Assembly: GCF_963576545.1 (NCBI RefSeq)
Contig: NC_083638.1
Coordinates: 31,589,400-31,653,399, forward strand
Length of the DNA stretch: 64,000 bases
Direction of reading: 5' to 3'
From: Limanda limanda
Taxonomy: Eukaryota > Chordata > Actinopteri > Pleuronectiformes > Pleuronectidae
Below the pieces are notes generated by a model that was given only the letters and a program-made list of their open reading frames with translations, was not told where the DNA came from and did no database searches. Both the position numbers and the translations under genes were made by a program. Of this stretch, positions 22,006-35,227 are shown piece by piece (the stretch's first letter is position 1; every line of letters starts with the position of its first letter).

Positions 22006-23660
22006 CAGCTGGAAACGGGGAGATAAGCTATTTTTGGAAGCATTGATTAAGATTTCTGACTTTTTCATCACATGTCAGCCCAAGTGTCAGAAAAGCGCTG
22101 GAAACAGGGAGATATGCCTTTTTTGGAAGAAATGGTTAAATTCTTGAATTTTTCATCACACATCATCCCAAATGTCACTAAACAGCTGGAAACGGGGAGA
22201 TAAGCCTTTCTTGGAAGCATTGATTAAGATTTCTGACTTTTTCATCACATGTCAGCCCAAGTGTCAGACAAGCGCTGGAAACAGGGAGATAAGCCTTTTT
22301 TGGAAGAAATGGTTAAATTCTTGAATTTTTCATCACACATCATCCCAAATGTCACTAAACAGCTGGAAACGGGGAGATAAGCCTTTTTTGGAAGCAATGG
22401 TTAAGATTTTGACTTTTTCATCACATATCAGCTCCAGTGTCAGAAAAGCGCTGGAAACAGGGAGATATGCCTTTTTTTGGAAGAAATGGTTAAATTCTTG
22501 AATTTTTCATCACACATCATCCCAAATGTCACTAAACAGCTGGAAACGGGGAGATAAGCCTTTTTTGGAAGCATTGATTAAGATTTCTGACTTTTTCATC
22601 ACATGTCAGCCCAAGTGTCAAAAAAGCGCTGGAAACAGGGAGATAAGCCTTTTTTGGAAGAAATGGTTAAATTCTTGAATTTTTCATCACACATCATCCC
22701 AAATGTCACTAAACAGCTGGAAACGGGGAGATAAGCTATTTTTGGAAGCATTGATTAAGATTTCTGACTTTTTCATCACATGTCAGCCCAAGTGTCAGAA
22801 AAGCGCTGGAAACAGGGAGATATGCCTTTTTTGGAAGAAATGGTTAAATTCTTGAATTTTTAATCACAGATCATCCCAAATGTCACTAAACAGCTGGAAA
22901 CGGGGAGATAAGCCTTTTTTGGAAGCAATGGTTAAGATTTTGACTTTTTCATCACATATCAGCTCCAGTGTCAGAAAAGCGCTGGAAACAGGGAGATATG
23001 CCTTTTTTTGGAAAAAATGGTTAAATTCTTGAATTTTTCATCACACATCATCCCAAATGTCACTAAACAGCTGGAAACGGGGAGATAAGCCTTTTTTGGA
23101 AGCATTGATTAAGATTTCTGACTTTTTCATCACATGTCAGCCCAAGTGTCAGAAAAGCGCTGGAAACAGGGAGATAAGCCTTTTTTGGACGAAATGGTTA
23201 AATTCTTGAATTTTTAATCACAGATCATCCCAAATGTCACTAAACAGCTGGAAACGGGGAGATAAGCCTTTTTTGGAAGCATTGGTTAAGATTTTGACTT
23301 TTTCATCACATATTAGCTCCAGTGTCAGAAAAGCGCTAGAAACAGGGAGATATGCCTTTTTTTGGAAGAAATGGTTAAATTCTTGAATTTTTCATCACAC
23401 ATCATCCCAAATGTCACTAAACAGCTGGAAACGGGGAGATCAGCCTTTTTTGGAAGCATTGATTAAGATTTCTGACTTTTTCATCACATGTCAGCCCAAG
23501 TGTCAGAAAAGCGCTGGAAACAGGGAGATATGCCTTTTTTGGAAGAAATGGTTAAATTCTTGAATTTTTCATCACACATCATACCAAATGGCACTAAACA
23601 GCTGGAAACGGGGAGATAAGCCTTTTTTGGAAGCAATGGTTAACATTTTGACTTTTTCAT
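22006..23660 (+). repeat. HOR fragment T-C-a-b-T'-E-D-L-R
   Basis: Starts with agctattttt at 22,026, then cctttcttgg/agacaagcg (C), an A2 dimer with T7 (a), a gtcaaaaaag/gataagcc dimer (b), T' at 22,734, ggaaaaaatgg, ggacgaaatgg, cattggttaag/gcgctagaaac, and gatcagcc/cataccaaatggcac. After R it leaves the standard order and goes to an A3-D chimera (caatggttaac followed by ggacgaaatgg near 23,727). That marks a recombination junction near 23.66 kb. Confidence 0.83.
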
Positions 23661-26165
23661 CACATGTCAGCCCAAGTGTCAGAAAAGCGCTGGAAACAGG
23701 GAGATAAGCCTTTTTTGGACGAAATGGTTAAATTCTTGAATTTTTCATCACACATCATCCCAAATGTCACTAAACAGCTGGAAACGGGGAGATCAGCCTT
23801 TTTTGGAAGCATTGATTAAGATTTCTGACTTTTTCATCACAAGTCAGCCCAAGTGTCAAAAAAGCGCTGGAAACAGGGAGATATGCCTTTTTTGGAAGAA
23901 ATGGTTAAATTCTTGAATTTTTAATCACAGATCATCCCAAATGTCACTAAACAGCTGGAAACGGGGAGATAAGCCTTTTTTGGAAGCATTGGTTAAGATT
24001 TTGACTTTTTCATCACATATTAGCTCCAGTGTCAGAAAAGCGCTAGAAACAGGGAGATATGCCTTTTTTTGGAAGAAATGGTTAAATTCTTGAATTTTTC
24101 ATCACACATCATCCCAAATGTCACTAAACAGCTGGAAACGGGGAGATCAGCCTTTTTTGGAAGCATTGATTAAGATTTCTGACTTTTTCATCACATGTCA
24201 GCCCAAGTGTCAGAAAAGCGCTGGAAACAGGGAGATATGCCTTTTTTGGAAGAAATGGTTAAATTCTTGAATTTTTCATCACACATCATACCAAATGGCA
24301 CTAAACAGCTGGAAACGGGGAGATAAGCCTTTTTTGGAAGCATTGATTAAGATTTCTGACTTTTTCATCACATGTCAGCCCAAGTGTCAGACAAGCGCTG
24401 GAAACAGGGAGATAAGCCTTTTTTGGAAGAAATGGTTAAATTCTTGAATTTTTCATCACACATCATCCCAAATGTCACTAAACAGCTGGAAACGGGGAGA
24501 TAAGCCTTTTTTGGAAGCATTGATTAAGATTTCTGACTTTTTCATCACATGTCAGCCCAAGTGTCAGACAAGCGCTGGAAACAGGGAGATAAGCCTTTTT
24601 TGGAAGAAATGGTTAAATTCTTGAATTTTTCATCACACATCATCCCAAATGTCACTAAACAGCTGGAAACGGGGAGATAAGCCTTTTTTGGAAGCATTGA
24701 TTAAGATTTCTGACTTTTTCATCACATGTCAGCCCAAGTGTCAAAAAAGCGCTGGAAACAGGGAGATATGCCTTTTTTGGAAGAAATGGTCAAATTCTTG
24801 AATTTTTCATCACACATCATCCCAAATGTCACTAAACTGCTGGAAACGGGGAAATAAGCCTTTTTTGGAAGCAATGGTTAACATTTTGACTTTTTCATCA
24901 CATATCAGCTCAAGTGTCAGAAAAGCGCTGGAAACAGGGAGATATGCCTTTTTTTGGAAGAAATGGTTAAATTCTTGAATTTTTCATCACACATCATCCC
25001 AAATGTCACTAAACAGCTGGAAACGGGGAGATAAGCCTTTTTTGGAAGCATTGATTAAGATTTCTGACTTTTTCATCACATGTCAGCCCAAGTGTCAGAA
25101 AAGCGCTGGAAACAGGGAGATATGCCTTTTTTGGAAGAAATGGTTAAATTCTTGAATTTTTAATCACAGATCATCCCAAATGTCACTAAACAGCTGGAAA
25201 CGGGGAGATAAGCCTTTTTTGGAAGCATTGATTAAGATTTTGACTTTTTCATCACATATCAGCTCCAGTGTCAGAAAAGCGCTGGAAACAGGGAGATATG
25301 CCTTTTTTTGGAAGAAATGGTTAAATTCTTGAATTTTTCATCACACATCATCCCAAATGTCACTAAACAGCTGGAAACGGGGAGATAAGCCTTTTTTGGA
25401 AGCATTGATTAAGATTTCTGACTTTTTCATCACATGTCAGCCCAAGTGTCAAAAAAGCGCTGGAAACAGGGAGATATGCCTTTTTTGGAAGAAATGGTTA
25501 AATTCTTGAATTTTTAATCACAGATCATCCCAAATGTCACTAAACAGCTGGAAACGGGGAGATCAGCCTTTTTTGGAAGCATTGATTAAGATTTCTGACT
25601 TTTTCATCACATGTCAGCCCAAGTGTCTTAAAAGCGCTGGAAACAGGGAGATAAGCCTTTTTTGGAAGAAATGGTTAAATTCTTGAATTTTTCATCACAC
25701 ATCATCCCAAATGTCACTAAACAGCTGGAAACGGGGAGATAAGCCTTTTTTGGAAGCATTGATTAAGATTTCTGACTTTTTCATCACATGTCAGCCCAAG
25801 TGTCAAAAAAGCGCTGGAAACAGGGAGATATGCCTTTTTTGGAAGAAATGGTTAAATTCTTGAATTTTTCATCACACATCATCCCAAATGTCACTAAACA
25901 GCTGGAAACGGGGAGATAAGCCTTTTTTGGAAGCATTGATTAAGATTTCTGACTTTTTCATCACATGTCAGCCCAAGTGTCAGAAAAGCGCTGGAAACAG
26001 GGAGATAAGCCTTTTTTGGAAGAAATGGTTAAATTCTTGAATTTTTCATCACACATCATCCCAAATGTCACTAAACAGCTGGAAACGGGGAGATAAGCCT
26101 TTTTTGGAAGCAATGGTTAACATTTTGACTTTTTCATCACATATCAGCTCAAGTGTCAGAAAAGC
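23661..26165 (+). repeat. Long block duplicated at 43,293-45,797 (offset 19,632 bp)
   Basis: Runs D, I, L, R, two agacaagcg dimers, ggtcaaattc (24,788), aaactgctgg (24,837), gtcttaaaag (25,625) and onward to near 26,165, where ccttgtttgg replaces ccttttttgg of the partner. The offset is constant at 19,632 bp (111 dimers) across all markers. From 24.5 kb on it is also the paralogue of 17.63-19.28 kb (offset 6,887, then 6,897 after the 10-bp deletion). Three copies of the same complex module therefore lie at 17.9, 24.8 and 44.4 kb. Confidence 0.86.
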
Positions 26166-26604
26166 GCTGGAAACAGGGAGATATGCCTTGTTTGGAAGAA
26201 ATGGTTAAATTCTTGAATTTTTCATCACACATCATCCCAAATGTCACTAAACAGCTGGAAACGGGGAGATAAGCCTTTTTTGGAAGCATTGATTAAGATT
26301 TCTGACTTTTTCATCACATGTCAGCCCAAGTGTCAAAAAAGCGCTGGAAACAGGGAGATATGCCTTTTTTGGAAGAAATGGTTAAATTCTTGAATTTTTA
26401 ATCACAGATCATCCCAAATGTCACTAAACAGCTGGAAACGGGGAGATAAGCCTTTTTTGGAAGCAATGGTTAACATTTTGACTTTTTCATCACATGTCAG
26501 CCCAAGTGACAGAAAAGCGCTGGAAACAGGGAGATAAGCCTTTTTTGGAAGAAATGGTTAAATTCTTGAATTTTTCATCACACATCATCCCAAATGTCAC
26601 TAAA

Positions 26605-28019
26605 CAGCTGGAAACGGGGAGATAAGCTATTTTTGGAAGCATTGATTAAGATTTCTGACTTTTTCATCACATGTCAGCCCAAGTGTCAGAAAAGCGCTGG
26701 AAACAGGGAGATATGCCTTTTTTGGAAGAAATGGTTAAATTCTTGAATTTTTCATCACACATCATCCCAAATGTCACTAAACAGCTGGAAACGGGGAGAT
26801 AAGCCTTTCTTGGAAGCATTGATTAAGATTTCTGACTTTTTCATCACATGTCAGCCCAAGTGTCAGACAAGCGCTGGAAACAGGGAGATAAGCCTTTTTT
26901 GGAAGAAATGGTTAAATTCTTGAATTTTTCATCACACATCATCCCAAATGTCACTAAACACCTGGAAACGGGGAGATAAGCCTTTTTTGGAAGCAATGGT
27001 TAAGATTTTGACTTTTTCATCACATATCAGCTCCAGTGTCAGAAAAGCGCTGGAAACAGGGAGATATGCCTTTTTTTGGAAGAAATGGTTAAATTCTTGA
27101 ATTTTTCATCACACATCATCCCAAATGTCACTAAACAGCTGGAAACGGGGAGATAAGCCTTTTTTGGAAGCATTGATTAAGATTTCTGACTTTTTCATCA
27201 CATGTCAGCCCAAGTGTCAGAAAAGCGCTGGAAACAGGGAGATATGCCTTTTTTGGAAGAAATGGTTAAATTCTTGAATTTTTCATCACACATCATACCA
27301 AATGGCACTAAACAGCTGGAAACGGGGAGATAAGCCTTTTTTGGAAGCATTGATTAAGATTTCTGACTTTTTCATCACATGTCAGCCCAAGTGTCAAAAA
27401 AGCCCTGGAAACAGGGAGATATGCCTTTTTTGGAAGAAATGGTTAAATTCTTGAATTTTTAATCACAGATCATCCCAAATGTCACTAAACAGCTGGAAAC
27501 GGGGAGATAAGCCTTTTTTGGAAGCAATGGTTAAGATTTTGACTTTTTCATCACATATCAGCTCCAGTGTCAGAAAAGCGCTGGAAACAGGGAGATATGC
27601 CTTTTTTTGGAAGAAATGGTTAAATTCTTGAATTTTTCATCACACATCATCCCAAATGTCACTAAACAGCTGGAAACGGGGAGATAAGCCTTTTTTGGAA
27701 GCATTGATTAAGATTTCTGACTTTTTCATCACATGTCAGCCCAAGTGTCAAAAAAGCGCTGGAAACAGGGAGATATGCCTTTTTTGGAAGAAATGGTTAA
27801 ATTCTTGAATTTTTAATCACAGATCATCCCAAATGTCACTAAACAGCTGGAAACGGGGAGATAAGCCTTTTTTGGAAGCAATGGTTAACATTTTGACTTT
27901 TTCATCACATGTCAGCCCAAGTGACAGAAAAGCGCTGGAAACAGGGAGATAAGCCTTTTTTGGAAGAAATGGTTAAATTCTTGAATTTTTCATCACACAT
28001 CATCCCAAATGTCACTAAA
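26605..28019 (+). repeat. Eight-dimer HOR, type 2 (T-C-X-R-P'-c-d-S, 1,415 bp)
   Basis: Between agctattttt marks at 26,625 and 28,040. The order is T; cctttcttgg/agacaagcg; aaacacctgg with an A2/T7 dimer (X); a cataccaaatggcac dimer; gcccaagtgtcaaaaaagccc (P', like P but without the ccctag change); an A2/T7 dimer (c); a gtcaaaaaag dimer with ttaatcacag (d); and agtgacag (S). The preceding d-S pair (26.27-26.60 kb) shows it continues a run of this type. Shortened versions lie at 30,673-31,910 (7 dimers) and 46,855-48,181 (7.5 dimers). Confidence 0.85.
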
Positions 28020-29214
28020 CAGCTGGAAACGGGGAGATAAGCTATTTTTGGAAGCATTGATTAAGATTTCTGACTTTTTCATCACATGTCAGCCCAAGTG
28101 TCAGAAAAGCGCTGGAAACAGGGAGATATGCCTTTTTTGGAAGAAATGGTTAAATTCTTGAATTTTTCATCACACATCATCCCAAATGTCACTAAACAGC
28201 TGGAAACGGGGAGATAAGCCTTTCTTGGAAGCATTGATTAAGATTTCTGACTTTTTCATCACATGTCAGCCCAAGTGTCAGACAAGCGCTGGAAACAGGG
28301 AGATAAGCCTTTTTTGGAAGAAATGGTTAAATTCTTGAATTTTTCATCACACATCATCCCAAATGTCACTAAACACCTGGAAACGGGGAGATAAGCCTTT
28401 TTTGGAAGCAATGGTTAAGATTTTGACTTTTTCATCACATATCAGCTCCAGTGTCAGAAAAGCGCTGGAAACAGGGAGATATGCCTTTTTTTGGAAGAAA
28501 TGGTTAAATTCTTGAATTTTTCATCACACATCATCCCAAATGTCACTAAACAGCTGGAAACGGGGAGATAAGCCTTTTTTGGAAGCATTGATTAAGATTT
28601 CTGACTTTTTCATCACATGTCAGCCCAAGTGTCAAAAAAGCGCTGGAAACAGGGAGATAAGCCTTTTTTGGAAGAAATGGTTAAATTCTTGAATTTTTCA
28701 TCACACATCATCCCAAATGTCACTAAACAGCTGGAAACGGGGAGATAAGCTATTTTTGGAAGCATTGATTAAGATTTCTGACTTTTTCATCACATGTCAG
28801 CCCAAGTGTCAGAAAAGCGCTGGAAACAGGGAGATATGCCTTTTTTGGAAGAAATGGTTAAATTCTTGAATTTTTAATCACAGATCATCCCAAATGTCAC
28901 TAAACAGCTGGAAACGGGGAGATAAGCCTTTTTTGGAAGCAATGGTTAAGATTTTGACTTTTTCATCACATATCAGCTCCAGTGTCAGAAAAGCGCTGGA
29001 AACAGGGAGATATGCCTTTTTTTGGAAAAAATGGTTAAATTCTTGAATTTTTCATCACACATCATCCCAAATGTCACTAAACAGCTGGAAACGGGGAGAT
29101 AAGCCTTTTTTGGAAGCATTGATTAAGATTTCTGACTTTTTCATCACATGTCAGCCCAAGTGTCAGAAAAGCGCTGGAAACAGGGAGATAAGCCTTTTTT
29201 GGACGAAATGGTTA
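28020..29214 (+). repeat. HOR fragment T-C-X-b-T'-E-D
   Basis: Opens with agctattttt at 28,040 and T' at 28,748 (708 bp, 4 dimers), then ggaaaaaatgg and ggacgaaatgg (near 29,203). The third dimer carries aaacacctgg (X) where other copies have aaacagctgg. After D the sequence passes directly into the 6.0-kb duplicated segment, at about 29,215. Confidence 0.83.
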
Positions 29215-32200
29215 AATTCTTGAATTTTTCATCACACATCATCCCAAATGTCACTAAACAGCTGGAAACGGGGAGATAAGCCTTTTTTGGAAGCATTGAT
29301 TAAGATTTCTGACTTTTTCATCACATGTCAGCCCAAGTGTCAAAAAAGCGCTGGAAACAGGGAGATATGCCTTTTTTGGAAGAAATGGTTAAATTCTTGA
29401 ATTTTTCATCACACATCATCCCAAATGTCACTAAACAGCTGGAAACGGGGAGATAAGCCTTTTTTGGAAGCATTGATTAAGATTTCTGACTTTTTCATCA
29501 CATGTCAGCCCAAGTGTCAGAAAAGCGCTGGAAACAGGGAGATAAGCCTTTTTTGGAAGAAATGGTTAAATTCTTGAATTTTTCATCACACATCATCCCA
29601 AATGTCACTAAACAGCTGGAAACGGGGAGATAAGCCTTTTTTGGAAGCAATGGTTAACATTTTGACTTTTTCATCACATATCAGCTCAAGTGTCAGAAAA
29701 GCGCTGGAAACAGGGAGATATGCCTTGTTTGGAAGAAATGGTTAAATTCTTGAATTTTTCATCACACATCATCCCAAATGTCACTAAACAGCTAAAAACG
29801 GGGAGATAAGCCTTTTTTGGAAGCAATGATTAAGATATCTGACTTTTTCATCACATGTCAGCCCAAGTGTCAGAAAAGCGCTGGAAACAGGGAGATATGC
29901 CTTTTTTGGAAGAAATGGTTAAATTCTTGAATTTTTCATCACACATCATACCAAATGGCACTAAACAGCTGGAAACGGGGAGATAAGCCTTTTTTGGAAG
30001 CATTGATTAAGATTTCTGACTTTTTCATCACATGTCAGCCCAAGTGTCAAAAAAGCCCTGGAAACAGGGAGATATGCCTTTTTTGGAAGAAATGGTTAAA
30101 TTCTTGAATTTTTAATCACAGATCATCCCAAATGTCACTAAACAGCTGGAAACGGGGAGATAAGCCTTTTTTGGAAGCAATGGTTAAGATTTTGACTTTT
30201 TCATCACATATCAGCTCCAGTGTCAGAAAAGCGCTGGAAACAGGGAGATATGCCTTTTTTTGGAACAAATGGTTAAATTCTTGAATTTTTCATCACACAT
30301 CATCCCAAATGTCACTAAACAGCTGGAAACGGGGAGATAAGCCTTTTTTGGAAGCATTGATTAAGATTTCTGACTTTTTCATCACATGTCAGCCCAAGTG
30401 TCAAAAAAGCGCTGGAAACAGGGAGATATGCCTTTTTTGGAAGAAATGGTTAAATTCTTGAATTTTTAATCACAGATCATCCCAAATGTCACTAAACAGC
30501 TGGAAACGGGGAGATAAGCCTTTTTTGGAAGCAATGGTTAACATTTTGACTTTTTCATCACATGTCAGCCCAAGTGACAGAAAAGCGCTGGAAACAGGGA
30601 GATAAGCCTTTTTTGGAAGAAATGGTTAAATTCTTGAATTTTTCATCACACATCATCCCAAATGTCACTAAACAGCTGGAAACGGGGAGATAAGCTATTT
30701 TTGGAAGCATTGATTAAGATTTCTGACTTTTTCATCACATGTCAGCCCAAGTGTCAGAAAAGCGCTGGAAACAGGGAGATATGCCTTTTTTGGAAGAAAT
30801 GGTTAAATTCTTGAATTTTTCATCACACATCATCCCAAATGTCACTAAACAGCTGGAAACGGGGAGATAAGCCTTTCTTGGAAGCATTGATTAAGATTTC
30901 TGACTTTTTCATCACATGTCAGCCCAAGTGTCAGACAAGCGCTGGAAACAGGGAGATAAGCCTTTTTTGGAAGAAATGGTTAAATTCTTGAATTTTTCAT
31001 CACACATCATCCCAAATGTCACTAAACACCTGGAAACGGGGAGATAAGCCTTTTTTGGATGCATTGATTAAGATTTCTGACTTTTTCATCACATGTCAGC
31101 CCAAGTGTCAGAAAAGCGCTGGAAACAGGGAGATATGCCTTTTTTGGAAGAAATGGTTAAATTCTTGAATTTTTCATCACACATCATACCAAATGGCACT
31201 AAACAGCTGGAAACGGGGAGATAAGCCTTTTTTGGAAGCATTGATTAAGATTTCTGACTTTTTCATCACATGTCAGCCCAAGTGTCAAAAAAGCCCTGGA
31301 AACAGGGAGATATGCCTTTTTTGGAAGAAATGGTTAAATTCTTGAATTTTTAATCACAGATCATCCCAAATGTCACTAAACAGCTGGAAACGGGGAGATA
31401 AGCCTTTTTTGGAAGCAATGGTTAAGATTTTGACTTTTTCATCACATATCAGCTCCAGTGTCAGAAAAGCGCTGGAAACAGGGAGATATGCCTTTTTTTG
31501 GAAGAAATGGTTAAATTCTTGAATTTTTCATCACACATCATCCCAAATGTCACTAAACAGCTGGAAACGGGGAGATAAGCCTTTTTTGGAAGCATTGATT
31601 AAGATTTCTGACTTTTTCATCACATGTCAGCCCAAGTGTCAAAAAAGCGCTGGAAACAGGGAGATATGCCTTTTTTGGAAGAAATGGTTAAATTCTTGAA
31701 TTTTTAATCACAGATCATCCCAAATGTCACTAAACAGCTGGAAACGGGGAGATAAGCCTTTTTTGGAAGCAATGGTTAACATTTTGACTTTTTCATCACA
31801 TGTCAGCCCAAGTGACAGAAAAGCGCTGGAAACAGGGAGATAAGCCTTTTTTGGAAGAAATGGTTAAATTCTTGAATTTTTCATCACACATCATCCCAAA
31901 TGTCACTAAACAGCTGGAAACGGGGAGATAAGCTATTTTTGGAAGCATTGATTAAGATTTCTGACTTTTTCATCACATGTCAGCCCAAGTGTCAGAAAAG
32001 CGCTGGAAACAGGGAGATATGCCTTTTTTGGAAGAAATGGTTAAATTCTTGAATTTTTCATCACACATCATCCCAAATGTCACTAAACAGCTGGAAACGG
32101 GGAGATAAGCCTTTCTTGGAAGCATTGATTAAGATTTCTGACTTTTTCATCACATGTCAGCCCAAGTGTCAGACAAGCGCTGGAAACAGGGAGATAAGCC

Positions 32201-35200
32201 TTTTTTGGAAGAAATGGTTAAATTCTTGAATTTTTCATCACACATCATCCCAAATGTCACTAAACACCTGGAAACGGGGAGATAAGCCTTTTTTGGAAGC
32301 AATGGTTAAGATTTTGACTTTTTCATCACATATCAGCTCCAGTGTCAGAAAAGCGCTGGAAACAGGGAGATATGCCTTTTTTTGGAAGAAATGGTTAAAT
32401 TCTTGAATTTTTCATCACACATCATCCCAAATGTCACTAAACAGCTGGAAACGGGGAGATAAGCCTTTTTTGGAAGCATTGATTAAGATTTCTGACTTTT
32501 TCATCACATGTCAGCCCAAGTGTCAAAAAAGCGCTGGAAACAGGGAGATAAGCCTTTTTTGGAAGAAATGGTTAAATTCTTGAATTTTTCATCACACATC
32601 ATCCCAAATGTCACTAAACAGCTGGAAACGGGGAGATAAGCTATTTTTGGAAGCATTGATTAAGATTTCTGACTTTTTCATCACATGTCAGCCCAAGTGT
32701 CAGAAAAGCGCTGGAAACAGGGAGATATGCCTTTTTTGGAAGAAATGGTTAAATTCTTGAATTTTTAATCACAGATCATCCCAAATGTCACTAAACAGCT
32801 GGAAACGGGGAGATAAGCCTTTTTTGGAAGCAATGGTTAAGATTTTGACTTTTTCATCACATATCAGCTCCAGTGTCAGAAAAGCGCTGGAAACAGGGAG
32901 ATATGCCTTTTTTTGGAAAAAATGGTTAAATTCTTGAATTTTTCATCACACATCATCCCAAATGTCACTAAACAGCTGGAAACGGGGAGATAAGCCTTTT
33001 TTGGAAGCATTGATTAAGATTTCTGACTTTTTCATCACATGTCAGCCCAAGTGTCAGAAAAGCGCTGGAAACAGGGAGATAAGCCTTTTTTGGACGAAAT
33101 GGTTAAATTCTTGAATTTTTAATCACAGATCATCCCAAATGTCACTAAACAGCTGGAAACGGGGAGATAAGCCTTTTTTGGAAGCATTGGTTAAGATTTT
33201 GACTTTTTCATCACATATTAGCTCCAGTGTCAGAAAAGCGCTAGAAACAGGGAGATATGCCTTTTTTTGGAAGAAATGGTTAAATTCTTGAATTTTTCAT
33301 CACACATCATCCCAAATGTCACTAAACAGCTGGAAACGGGGAGATCAGCCTTTTTTGGAAGCATTGATTAAGATTTCTGACTTTTTCATCACATGTCAGC
33401 CCAAGTGTCAGAAAAGCGCTGGAAACAGGGAGATATGCCTTTTTTGGAAGAAATGGTTAAATTCTTGAATTTTTCATCACACATCATACCAAATGGCACT
33501 AAACAGCTGGAAACGGGGAGATAAGCCTTTTTTGGAAGCATTGATTAAGATTTCTGACTTTTCATCACATGTCAGCCCTAGTGTCAAAAAAGCCCTGGAA
33601 ACAGGGAGATATGCCTTTTTTGGAAGAAATGGTTAAATTCTTGAATTTTTAATCACAGATCATCCCAAATGTCACTAAACAGCTGGAAACGGGGAGATAA
33701 GCCTTTTTTGGAAGCAATGGTTAACATTTTGACTTTTTCATCACATGTCAGCCCAAGTGACAGAAAAGCGCTGGAAACAGGGAGATAAGCCTTTTTTGGA
33801 AGAAATGGTTAAATTCTTGAATTTTTCATCACACATCATCCCAAATGTCACTAAACAGCTGGAAACGGGGAGATAAGCTATTTTTGGAAGCATTGATTAA
33901 GATTTCTGACTTTTTCATCACATGTCAGCCCAAGTGTCAGAAAAGCGCTGGAAACAGGGAGATATGCCTTTTTTGGAAGAAATGGTTAAATTCTTGAATT
34001 TTTCATCACACATCATCCCAAATGTCACTAAACAGCTGGAAACGGGGAGATAAGCCTTTCTTGGAAGCATTGATTAAGATTTCTGACTTTTTCATCACAT
34101 GTCAGCCCAAGTGTCAGACAAGCGCTGGAAACAGGGAGATAAGCCTTTTTTGGAAGAAATGGTTAAATTCTTGAATTTTTCATCACACATCATCCCAAAT
34201 GTCACTAAACAGCTGGAAACGGGGAGATAAGCCTTTTTTGGAAGCAATGGTTAAGATTTTGACTTTTTCATCACATATCAGCTCCAGTGTCAGAAAAGCG
34301 CTGGAAACAGGGAGATATGCCTTTTTTTGGAAGAAATGGTTAAATTCTTGAATTTTTCATCACACATCATCCCAAATGTCACTAAACAGCTGGAAACGGG
34401 GAGATAAGCCTTTTTTGGAAGCATTGATTAAGATTTCTGACTTTTTCATCACATGTCAGCCCAAGTGTCAAAAAAGCGCTGGAAACAGGGAGATAAGCCT
34501 TTTTTGGAAGAAATGGTTAAATTCTTGAATTTTTCATCACACATCATCCCAAATGTCACTAAACAGCTGGAAACGGGGAGATAAGCTATTTTTGGAAGCA
34601 TTGATTAAGATTTCTGACTTTTTCATCACATGTCAGCCCAAGTGTCAGAAAAGCGCTGGAAACAGGGAGATATGCCTTTTTTGGAAGAAATGGTTAAATT
34701 CTTGAATTTTTAATCACAGATCATCCCAAATGTCACTAAACAGCTGGAAACGGGGAGATAAGCCTTTTTTGGAAGCAATGGTTAAGATTTTGACTTTTTC
34801 ATCACATATCAGCTCCAGTGTCAGAAAAGCGCTGGAAACAGGGAGATATGCCTTTTTTTGGAAAAAATGGTTAAATTCTTGAATTTTTCATCACACATCA
34901 TCCCAAATGTCACTAAACAGCTGGAAACGGGGAGATAAGCCTTTTTTGGAAGCATTGATTAAGATTTCTGACTTTTTCATCACATGTCAGCCCAAGTGTC
35001 AGAAAAGCGCTGGAAACAGGGAGATAAGCCTTTTTTGGACGAAATGGTTAAATTCTTGAATTTTTAATCACAGATCATCCCAAATGTCACTAAACAGCTG
35101 GAAACGGGGAGATAAGCCTTTTTTGGAAGCATTGGTTAAGATTTTGACTTTTTCATCACATATTAGCTCCAGTGTCAGAAAAGCGCTAGAAACAGGGAGA

Positions 35201-35227
35201 TATGCCTTTTTTTGGAAGAAATGGTTA
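29215..35227 (+). repeat. Copy 1 of a directly adjacent ~6.0-kb tandem duplication
   Basis: This 6,013-bp segment (34 dimers) is followed immediately by its second copy at 35,228. Markers at a constant 6,013-bp offset are gatatctg (29,834 and 35,847), ggaacaaatgg (30,261 and 36,274), agctattttt (30,693/36,706, 31,931/37,944, 32,639/38,652), ggatgcattg (31,057 and 37,070) and aaacacctgg (32,265 and 38,278). The gatatctg, ggaacaaatgg and ggatgcattg variants were seen only in these two places. From about 33.6 kb the offset becomes 6,190 bp. This copy lacks the N dimer (gtcaataaacag) and has one T fewer (gacttttcatc, near 33,558). Its end is the L dimer at 35.2 kb. Confidence 0.93.
30673..31910 (+). 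repeat. Seven-dimer deleted form of HOR type 2 (1,238 bp)
   Basis: Relative to 26,605-28,019 one dimer is missing. The X dimer's aaacacctgg start is joined to the following R-type dimer through ggatgcattg (31,057), where ggaagcattg is normal. The g-a-t change sits at or beside the deletion joint. The same deleted form occurs in copy 2 of the 6.0-kb duplication (36,686-37,923), so the deletion came before that duplication. Confidence 0.85.
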
